A stretch of 37,710 nt of DNA, taken from NCBI GenBank assembly GCA_002724675.1, contig PBPL01000135.1, positions 1 through 37,710 of the forward strand, in the 5' to 3' direction. A program made the position numbers and the translations under genes. The notes below the pieces were generated by a model. That model had not been told where the DNA came from and ran no database searches. It saw nothing but the letters and a program-made list of their open reading frames with translations. This DNA is from Deltaproteobacteria bacterium (GTDB taxonomy: Bacteria; Myxococcota_A; UBA796; UBA9615). Position 1 is the stretch's first letter, and the number at the start of each line of letters is the position of its first letter. Shown here piece after piece: positions 25,334 to 32,246 of this stretch.

Positions 25334-26581
25334 ATGAGACTTCGACTGCTTTCCACCGCTCTTGTGTTGCTGACCCTGGGGGGCCTGCTCGCCTCATGTG
25401 ACATCTCGTATCATCAGTACGTGGGTCGGGTGTACGACGGAGCCTCAGGCGACCGCATCGACGGTTACACCATCTTTGCCGAGTTCTGGAAGACCTCCAT
25501 CGAGGGAACCGTCGACGAAGAGACTGGGCGCTACACCCTGGGCAAGGTGCCCGAAGACACCGACTTCACCATCATGATCGACAAGAACGGCTACCGAAGC
25601 TTCATGGCGCACACTGCCATGTTCCAAGGTGGCGACTGTGACGATTGCCCGGACGAGACCAAGACCTACTACTACGACGCCTACCTCTACCCAGAGGGGC
25701 TCCCATCTCCGGCTGTAACCTTCGACATCACTCTGCGACAGACGGACGCCGAGGCAGCTGGCCTCATTCGCCTCGTCCCCGCCGCCGGAGGTGGCACCCC
25801 CAGCCTGTATGGTGCGCAGCCAGTGGGTGTGGATGATGGCGACAACGGTCGGCAGATCTGGGTCAACGACGAAGACCTCCAGTTCCGCGCGGTCACCAAG
25901 GCCTTTGCTGGTGGCATCGTAACCTTCGAAGAAGGCGAACTGGTCTACGGTGTCAACTACGACGTGATTGTCTTCGACGTCGATGGCTACGACGACTTCA
26001 CGACCAGCTATCGGGCGGGCGAAGGACACCAAGCCTGGCAGCTAGACCCGGCAGCATCCGACCCACTGGCGCTGACTTTCCATAGCAATGAGTTGGGTCT
26101 CTGGGATGAGGATGGGACTCTGGTCATGATCTTCAATCAGCCCATCGAGTTCCTGGCCGAAGACCGCGAGGAGTACTACGAAGAGCAACTGGATGACGGG
26201 CTGTCCATCGACAGCCCCGACGTGGATGGCGACCCGGACGAGGATTGGCCAGACGATGGTGATTGCGCTCCAGGAACCGACCCGTGCGGTGACGGCGACT
26301 CCAACGTGTTGAATGGAGATGACCCGGACGAGGACGACGAGGACGACCGCCAGGAGAATGGCACCGACATGGACATCGACGGCAATCGCCTCGAGCTCCA
26401 GTGGGACGGGGAGTTGTCCGACTCCGACTCCGGCGACCCCATCAACTCGGTCACGTATTGCAACCTGGGCGACATCGAATTGCATGCAACGCGGGGGCCC
26501 GCCAGCAACAACCTGACGCTCGCCGACGCGCTCGGTGCCGACGCGCCCGGTGGTTGCATCACTGTGGATATGCTCCCCTAG
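25334..26581 (+). CDS. Lipoprotein with carboxypeptidase-regulatory-like N-domain and acidic segment
   Basis: 415 residues. The signal peptide ends LGGLLASC (Cys22). Residues about 27-130 read like a carboxypeptidase regulatory-like/transthyretin-type beta-sandwich: GRVYDGASGDRIDGYTIF, ETGRYTLGKVPEDTDFTIMI. A second beta-rich part follows, then a strongly acidic stretch (about 285-355) with repeated DPDEDW and DDPDEDDEDD that may bind calcium. The C-terminal part mentions no known catalytic motif. The ATG lies about 11 bases after a GGGGAG site. It is divergent from the Asp-rich lipoprotein at 24482-25183. Two hairpins follow the stop, so it is probably a single-gene transcript. Confidence 0.83.
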   Translation: MRLRLLSTALVLLTLGGLLASCDISYHQYVGRVYDGASGDRIDGYTIFAEFWKTSIEGTVDEETGRYTLGKVPEDTDFTIMIDKNGYRSFMAHTAMFQGGDCDDCPDETKTYYYDAYLYPEGLPSPAVTFDITLRQTDAEAAGLIRLVPAAGGGTPSLYGAQPVGVDDGDNGRQIWVNDEDLQFRAVTKAFAGGIVTFEEGELVYGVNYDVIVFDVDGYDDFTTSYRAGEGHQAWQLDPAASDPLALTFHSNELGLWDEDGTLVMIFNQPIEFLAEDREEYYEEQLDDGLSIDSPDVDGDPDEDWPDDGDCAPGTDPCGDGDSNVLNGDDPDEDDEDDRQENGTDMDIDGNRLELQWDGELSDSDSGDPINSVTYCNLGDIELHATRGPASNNLTLADALGADAPGGCITVDMLP

Positions 26582-26589
26582 TGATCAGG

Positions 26590-26618
26590 GCTTGGCTGCC
26601 CCCTGGGGGTAGCCGAGC
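26590..26618 (+). other. Strong hairpin 8 bases after the stop at 26581
   Basis: GCTTGGCTGCCCC pairs with GGGGTAGCCGAGC around a short loop, with only two mismatches or wobble positions. No T-run follows, so on its own it is not a classical terminator. With the hairpin at 26650 it forms a double 3' structure. Confidence 0.5.
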
Positions 26619-26649
26619 GACAGTGCTGTAGTCTTCACAAGTCCGGCCA

Positions 26650-26698
26650 CCCAGCCTGCCTCCCAGAGGAGCAGGCTGGGTGGAACGGACTTTGTCTT
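26650..26698 (+). terminator. Rho-independent terminator-like hairpin
   Basis: CCCAGCCTGC (26650-26659) and GCAGGCTGGG (26671-26680) form a perfect ten-base stem with an 11-base loop. A T-rich stretch follows (TTTGTCTTTTT, about 26689-26700). It probably ends the transcript of the lipoprotein gene at 25334-26581. It also shows that a GTG at 26680 cannot sensibly be the start of the next gene. Confidence 0.65.
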
Positions 26699-26727
26699 TT
26701 TCCCGCACCGCATCAGGAGCCCATCCC

Positions 26728-28839
26728 GTGCTCGACGACCGCAGTTGGGTTGCTAGAGCCGGCCCTGTGCCCCTTCAGCTAGGGCTCGCCACCTTCGGCA
26801 TTCTTGCCCTCGAGCTGGCCCTGATCCGATGGGTATCGGGGCAAGTCCGAGTCTTTGCTTACTTCAACAACCTCGTTCTCATCGGGGCCTTCCTGGGCAT
26901 GGGCATGGGCGTGGCCATCGGGCGTAGGAGGCCGGGGCTGGTCCACCTCACTCTCCCGGGCCTCTTTGTGCTGGCAACCGTCTTTGCGGCCGCCGAGCCG
27001 CTGGGAATCATGCACCTGCAGTTCCCTGACCCCACCATTCACCTGTGGGGGGGCGAGGGCCAGGGGACGGACCTGGGACTGCTTGTCCGCAACCTCACCA
27101 TCTTCCTTGGGCTGTTTGTAGGCCTCGTAACCGTCTTCATTTTCGCCGGTGGCGCAGTAGGGCACCTATTTCCGCAATTGCCCGCGCTTCGAGCCTATGG
27201 CTGGGATCTGGGCGGCTCCCTGCTCGGCATCCTCGCCTTCACAGCGGTGACCTTCTTGCGAGGTTCTCCACCCGTGTGGATTGCACTGGGAGGCCTCCCC
27301 TTCCTCTGGCTGTCCCGTCGGCCCCTCAGCCTTGTCGCACTGGTAGGCGCTGTAGGGCTGGCCGGGTGGTCCGTCGACGGAGCTGCCTTCTCGCCCTACA
27401 ACCGCATCGATCTGGTTCAGGAAGACACGAGCATTCAGCTCTCAGTCAATCGAGACTTTCACCAATACATGCACGACCTCTCGGACGATCGCATGGACCT
27501 TGCCAAGGCCGAGGGGGCCGAAAGCGAACACCTGATCCGATACCGAGCCGCCTACGACCTCCCATTTTCGATCAACGACCAACGCGAGCGGGTCCTGATT
27601 GTCGGCGCGGGTACGGGTAACGATGCACAAGCGGCGCTCCGGCAGGGCTACCAAGAAGTCCTGTCGGTGGACATCGATCCCGCCATCATTGCGCTGGGGC
27701 AGGCACTCCACCCCGAGCAACCCTACAGTGACCCACGCGTCCAGCCCATCGTCCAAGATGCCCGAGCCTTCTTCGAACACTACGAAGGCCCTCCATTGGA
27801 CGCCGTGGTCTACGGCTTGCTCGTCTCCCACGCCATGTTCACGTCACTCTCATCGCTCCGCCTGGACAACTACGTCTACACCGAAGAGGGAATTCGAACT
27901 GCCTGGGAGCATGTGGGGCCCGGCGGCCACCTGAGCTTGAGCTTCAGCGTGTTCGGGGGGCGGTGGCTGGCCGACCGCATGTACTGGACGATTGCCCGGG
28001 CAACCGACTCGGAGCCTACGGTCCTGTGCCACGGCATGCACTTCGGATGCACCTTCATCGTCCCTAGAGATGGTGCCTCCGTCCGATTCGAGCGAGTGGC
28101 CAACTTCGAGAGCATGGAGCCATCCCTGCCTGCAGCGGGCGTTCGCACAACCAGCGACGATTGGCCCTTCTTGTACATCAAGCCCGCACAGTTCCCCTGG
28201 GGCTACGTGCTCGTTCTCACTGCCATCCTTGTGCTCGCACTCGTGGGGACCCCCATGGCCTTTGGACGCCAGGTGCTCGGGAGTCGCTTCGATCCCGTGT
28301 TGTTCTTCATGGGAGCAGGCTTCTTGCTGCTGGAGACACGGGGAGTGACGAGCCTGTCGCTGCTCTTCGGCTCCACTTGGCTCGTCAACTCCGCGATCTT
28401 CGCTGGCATCCTGGTCCTTGTTCTACTGGCCAACCTGGCTGTCCTAGCGCGGGGACTCGTGCGACCCGAGCCGTGGGCCGCCCTGCTGCTGCTCTCTCTC
28501 GTGGGGCTCTGGTTCTGGGATCCCGCGAGCCTGGTGGGCCTGCCTCTAGGCATGAGGGGGATCCTAGGAGGCCTCACCCACGCGCTGCCCATCGGCTTCG
28601 CCGGCGTGATTGTGTCGATCCTCTTGGCGCGCTCCAGTGACCCCACCTACGCGCTGGGCTCCAACCTGCTAGGCGCCGTCCTGGGCGGCTGCCTGGAGTA
28701 TCTGTCCATGGTCGTCGGCTTGCGTGCCCTGGTCTTGCTCGCACTCATGCTCTATCTGCTCGCTGCGTTGTCGTATATGCGTCGCCCCGCCGCCCCAAAG
28801 ATCGACAGCCCCCTTGCGCCCACCGCCCCTTCGCCGTAA
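26728..28839 (+). CDS. Membrane-embedded spermidine-synthase-like SAM-binding protein
   Basis: 703 residues from a GTG with AGGAG eight bases upstream. A longer frame from GTG 26680 would start inside the terminator stem. Helices span about 15-215; a methyltransferase-fold domain spans about 280-420; further helices fill 490-690. The domain has RVLIVGAGTGNDAQAALRQG (glycine-rich loop, about 293-299), an acidic end of strand two (SVDIDPA) and QDARAFFEHY, all like spermidine synthases. The canonical aspartate after strand four is missing: the sequence reads DAVVYGLLVSHAM where aminopropyltransferases have D-x-x-D-P. It is therefore unlikely to make spermidine; the substrate is unknown. Downstream, 82 bases separate it from the dehydrogenase gene. 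Confidence 0.85.
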   Translation: MLDDRSWVARAGPVPLQLGLATFGILALELALIRWVSGQVRVFAYFNNLVLIGAFLGMGMGVAIGRRRPGLVHLTLPGLFVLATVFAAAEPLGIMHLQFPDPTIHLWGGEGQGTDLGLLVRNLTIFLGLFVGLVTVFIFAGGAVGHLFPQLPALRAYGWDLGGSLLGILAFTAVTFLRGSPPVWIALGGLPFLWLSRRPLSLVALVGAVGLAGWSVDGAAFSPYNRIDLVQEDTSIQLSVNRDFHQYMHDLSDDRMDLAKAEGAESEHLIRYRAAYDLPFSINDQRERVLIVGAGTGNDAQAALRQGYQEVLSVDIDPAIIALGQALHPEQPYSDPRVQPIVQDARAFFEHYEGPPLDAVVYGLLVSHAMFTSLSSLRLDNYVYTEEGIRTAWEHVGPGGHLSLSFSVFGGRWLADRMYWTIARATDSEPTVLCHGMHFGCTFIVPRDGASVRFERVANFESMEPSLPAAGVRTTSDDWPFLYIKPAQFPWGYVLVLTAILVLALVGTPMAFGRQVLGSRFDPVLFFMGAGFLLLETRGVTSLSLLFGSTWLVNSAIFAGILVLVLLANLAVLARGLVRPEPWAALLLLSLVGLWFWDPASLVGLPLGMRGILGGLTHALPIGFAGVIVSILLARSSDPTYALGSNLLGAVLGGCLEYLSMVVGLRALVLLALMLYLLAALSYMRRPAAPKIDSPLAPTAPSP

Positions 28840-28920
28840 ACCACACTCCCATCGTCCCCACAGGACGTGTTCTTGCGCAGCGCGACACGCCAGCGCATCC
28901 AACCGACTCAGGAGAGGCCC

Positions 28921-30090
28921 ATGCCCAACCCCATCGACATCGTCCTTCTCCCTGGTGATGGCATCGGCGAGGAGGTCATGCGCGAAGGCCGCAAGGTGCT
29001 GGAGGCAGTCCTCGAAGCGGTCGGAGTCAGCGCAGCCCTAGAGGAGATCCCCTGCGGTGGGCAGTACTACTTGCAGCACGGCCAAGACTGGCCCGACCAC
29101 GCCGGAGCAAGCTGCAAGCGAGCCGACATCATCTTGCTGGGCGCTGTGGGTTGGCCAGACCCAGAGGGTTCGGGGCCAGTGACCATGAGCAACGGCAAGA
29201 TGGCTGGCTACTCGCCTGTCATCGGTAATCGACTGAGTCTTGAGCTCTTCGCCAACATCCGACCCGTCAAGCTCTTCCCAGGCGTGTTCCACAAGATCCA
29301 TGGTGAGCACGTCCAGGTGTGGTCCCCTGAGAAGGTGGACATGGTGTTCGTGCGAGAAAACACCGAAGACCTGTACACCGGCATCGGTGGACGCGTAGCC
29401 AGCGGTGGCGCCGACAGAGTCGCCACCGACACGCGAGTGGTCACACGGGCGAACAGCGAGCGCGTCATCCGCCAAGCATTTGAGTTGTGCCGAAAGCGCG
29501 GCAAGGGGGCGCCGTCTGACGGAAAGCTGCGGGTCACTGCGCTCGTCAAGGACAACGTCTTGGAGGGGTGCCGCCTGTTCAGGGACATCTTCTTCGAGAT
29601 CGCGGAGGACTACCCCGAGATCGAGGCCGAGACTGCAATCATCGACGCGTTCACGCAGTGGCTGATCCAGCGACCGGAGTGGTACGACGTGGTCGTAACC
29701 ACGAACATGTTTGGAGACATCGTCACGGACCTCGCGTCTGTCCTCCAAGGAGGCATGGGCATGGCCGTCGGGTGCAACGTGGGCGACGGCCACGGCATGT
29801 TCGAGCCCATCCACGGTTCGGCACCGAAGCACGCCAACAAGAACCGGGCGAACCCCATGGCGATGATTCTGGCGGTCAAGGAGGGCCTGGCCTGGTATGC
29901 AGGCAACGAGGGCAACGAGCGACTAGCTCAAGCTGCCCAGATGATCGAGGACTCGGTGGTCGATCTCCTCCAAGACCGGACCACCTTGACCTACGACCTG
30001 GTCGGTGAAGAGCAAGCCTCCACCACGGAACAGGTGGGAGATGCCGTCGTCAGCCGGTTTGCCGCACGGTGGTCGGAGGCGGGACTCTAG
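28921..30090 (+). CDS. Isocitrate/isopropylmalate dehydrogenase family enzyme
   Basis: 389 residues, the usual length. This family decarboxylates a 2-hydroxy acid oxidatively with NAD(P) and Mg. Seen: IVLLPGDGIGEEV (N-terminal signature), NRLSLELFANIRPVKL (substrate-arginine segment), VRENTEDLYTGIGG, ALVKDNVLEGC (catalytic Lys), DAFTQWLIQRPEWYDVVVTTNMFGDIVTDLAS and FEPIHGSAPKHANKN. LELFANIRPV is closer to isopropylmalate/tartrate-type enzymes than to isocitrate dehydrogenase. The Lys after HGSAP, as in NADP-dependent isocitrate dehydrogenases, hints at NADP, weakly. leuB is possible but no leucine gene lies nearby, so I give no symbol. The ATG at 28921 has AGGAGAGG three bases away; an upstream TTG at 28867 is worse. 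Confidence 0.9.
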   Translation: MPNPIDIVLLPGDGIGEEVMREGRKVLEAVLEAVGVSAALEEIPCGGQYYLQHGQDWPDHAGASCKRADIILLGAVGWPDPEGSGPVTMSNGKMAGYSPVIGNRLSLELFANIRPVKLFPGVFHKIHGEHVQVWSPEKVDMVFVRENTEDLYTGIGGRVASGGADRVATDTRVVTRANSERVIRQAFELCRKRGKGAPSDGKLRVTALVKDNVLEGCRLFRDIFFEIAEDYPEIEAETAIIDAFTQWLIQRPEWYDVVVTTNMFGDIVTDLASVLQGGMGMAVGCNVGDGHGMFEPIHGSAPKHANKNRANPMAMILAVKEGLAWYAGNEGNERLAQAAQMIEDSVVDLLQDRTTLTYDLVGEEQASTTEQVGDAVVSRFAARWSEAGL

Positions 30091-30119
30091 CTGGACCTGA
30101 CTTGGAACAACCAGACCGT

Positions 30120-32246
30120 CTATCGAGCACGGTCCAAGGCCCTCAAGTTGTCCCGGGCCGCACTGAGCGAGGGGTCTCGCTCCAAGGCCTGAAGATAGGA
30201 AGCTCTCGCATCGGACCGAGCGGTCTTCTCACGCAAGGGGCTCGTTCGTGGGCCAAAGCTTGCGCTGCAATGACAGCCACACTGCCCAAAGCAGAGATAG
30301 CGCTCCGAGGCCCGTTCGTTTCCAGCAAAGACTGCGGCGAGGGCTGAGTCTGCATCACCCGAGCGACGGTCGTGCGCCTGATCTCCATAGCGCTCTGCTG
30401 TGAGCAGCGTGACGTCGAAGTTCACGCCTGCCCACTCGTAAAGTTCGGGGAGATCCACAGCTCGCCCCGCCCTACTCTGTCGATGCCGGTCCAAGGCCTC
30501 TGCCGCTGCGGGGACGGCGAGCCCACCTTCCAGTTGCTCTGCAATACCCGAGGCCAGAAGATGGCCAATCAACAGGTTTCCGCGTGCGTTGTAGTGACAG
30601 TAGTCCAGAAAGAAGTAGTAGTCGGGAATGGTATCGGGCGAGTGTTGTGCCACCTGGCTCGCCAGATCGATGACTCCCGCTCCCAAGTCCGCTGCGTACG
30701 TCTTCAGTGAATCGTTCGTCGCAAGGTCGGCGCGGTAATAGTACGACTCGCGAAGGCAACGGCTCGCGGCGGCGCGCGCCCCCTCCACATCCCCCGCGTA
30801 CCATCGAAGATCCACGGCGTGACACACGGTGGATGCCCCATCCGCGCTGCCGATCCAGTGCGGGTTGGCCAGCAGTGGCTTGATCTCCTCCACGGCCACC
30901 TCGGACCCATGGAGCAGCCGCACTGCCCAGGCGAGTAACAGCTCCTCATCTCCCTGCCACGCGGCACTAGACTCTTCGAGACTCAGGCGCAGCTTTCCCC
31001 GCAACAGGGTGACCACTTGCCTCAGGTGTTCCTCCGCTTCGTCCCGCTGCCCCGACTCAAGGAGAAAGTGACCCAGCAGTAACCGCGCAGGCAGTTCGTC
31101 CGGGTGCTCCATCAGGCGCCGCCGCATGGCCGCCTCGCCCTCATGGGGAGCTTCGTAGTAGTAGGCCCAATGTGCCGTTCGATACTCCTTGTTCCGAAAC
31201 AACTGCATGCCGAAGAAGTGCCACTCGTGCTCGGGGTGTCTGTACCGATGGTTCACGGGAACAGTGGAGACGAGCAGACGAGCCCCCACCGAATGCGTCG
31301 TCTCCGCGATCGCCGCGAGAGTGAGGCCCAAGCGGTGCAAAGCGAATGACTCGATCGCCTCCGGCCACAGCGTCTTAGAAAGCGGCGGCATCAACTCACC
31401 GTTCTCATCGGAGCCGGACTCTTCGTCCTCTTGGGGCGCGGCGGAACTCTCTTCCGGAGTGCTCTCAAGTTGGCTGCGCTGTGCCAGCCGGGCCCGCCAC
31501 AGACGACGCACGAGCGCAGAACGAGCCACCAACACACGGACCCAAGGGTGTAGATCCTGAAGCGGTCCCAAGAGGGCAAGGGGCGAGGTCAAGAGACTGA
31601 CCTGTGCCGGATCGTCCCGTGCAGCGTGGACCGCTGCTGCAATGTCCAATCGCTCGTTGTTGCCCATGACAGTCACGACGAGGTCAGGCTGAATCTTCGG
31701 TGCAAGTCGGCCGAGAATGGCCGACAGCTGGGGGCTCCCGAGCCCGGTACGACCGAGGTTGTAGATGCGAACTCGCCGTTGAGACATGGCCTTGTCCAAG
31801 AGACGCTCTGCAATGCCAACCGCGGTCGCAGTCTCTGGCATGCCCCAGCCACCGATGGCGCTCCCGCCCAAGACGATAATTCGAAACTCCGACTCGGGCT
31901 TGGGCAGAACAATGGTCTGTCCGTTCAGATCCACCCACTCCGGCATGATCGTCAGGTGCTCTGCTCCGGGCGCTTCAGGATCGAAGCCTCCCAGATCAAA
32001 CTCAACCCCATGCAGCGCGCTCAACTCCAGCGTCGATTCCAGGGGCGGGTGCCGAGGCATCTGCTGGAAGTAGAGAGAACTCGAGGGGTCTATGTCGGGA
32101 ACGGGGAGGCTCCCTTCAGTGCGCACCGCCGACCACTCCAGCGCCAACAGACCGCAGACCAGCACGACCAGGCTGAAGACAAACGTGCGCGCCGCGCTCA
32201 AGCGACGCTGAGGTTGTACTTCTGCACTCACGGGTCGGGCGTCCAC
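30120..32246 (-). CDS. Membrane-anchored SGNH/GDSL-hydrolase-like protein with TPR insertion
   Basis: 708 residues. Anchor helix at about 20-39. SGNH blocks: IIVLGGSAIGG (Ser129 in GGS, candidate nucleophile), YNLGRTGLGSPQL (about 162-174), DLVVTVMGNNE (block III, about 188-198), and near the end FFLDYCHYNARG with the catalytic pair Asp548 and His551 (DxxH). An acidic low-complexity stretch lies at about 262-287. A TPR-like helical region lies at about 380-500 between blocks III and V, and a further TPR-like end (SYLQALERDPSLSAARDNL) closes the protein. It probably acts on acyl groups or sugars in the periplasm; substrate unknown. Start: GTG 32246 (GGTGGAG ten bases upstream) or GTG 32231, which would make a GTGA overlap with the upstream OmpA gene as elsewhere in this operon. 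Confidence 0.87.
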   Translation of the reverse strand: MDARPVSAEVQPQRRLSAARTFVFSLVVLVCGLLALEWSAVRTEGSLPVPDIDPSSSLYFQQMPRHPPLESTLELSALHGVEFDLGGFDPEAPGAEHLTIMPEWVDLNGQTIVLPKPESEFRIIVLGGSAIGGWGMPETATAVGIAERLLDKAMSQRRVRIYNLGRTGLGSPQLSAILGRLAPKIQPDLVVTVMGNNERLDIAAAVHAARDDPAQVSLLTSPLALLGPLQDLHPWVRVLVARSALVRRLWRARLAQRSQLESTPEESSAAPQEDEESGSDENGELMPPLSKTLWPEAIESFALHRLGLTLAAIAETTHSVGARLLVSTVPVNHRYRHPEHEWHFFGMQLFRNKEYRTAHWAYYYEAPHEGEAAMRRRLMEHPDELPARLLLGHFLLESGQRDEAEEHLRQVVTLLRGKLRLSLEESSAAWQGDEELLLAWAVRLLHGSEVAVEEIKPLLANPHWIGSADGASTVCHAVDLRWYAGDVEGARAAASRCLRESYYYRADLATNDSLKTYAADLGAGVIDLASQVAQHSPDTIPDYYFFLDYCHYNARGNLLIGHLLASGIAEQLEGGLAVPAAAEALDRHRQSRAGRAVDLPELYEWAGVNFDVTLLTAERYGDQAHDRRSGDADSALAAVFAGNERASERYLCFGQCGCHCSASFGPRTSPLREKTARSDARASYLQALERDPSLSAARDNLRALDRAR

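Noticed and set aside
28840-28920. Possible small RNA or extra start between the membrane protein and the dehydrogenase
   Set aside because: The 81 bases hold only a TTG-started extension of the dehydrogenase frame with no ribosome binding site and no stable hairpin seen by eye.
29038-29832. 264-codon minus-strand frame opposite the dehydrogenase gene
   Set aside because: Antisense artefact of a strongly conserved enzyme gene.
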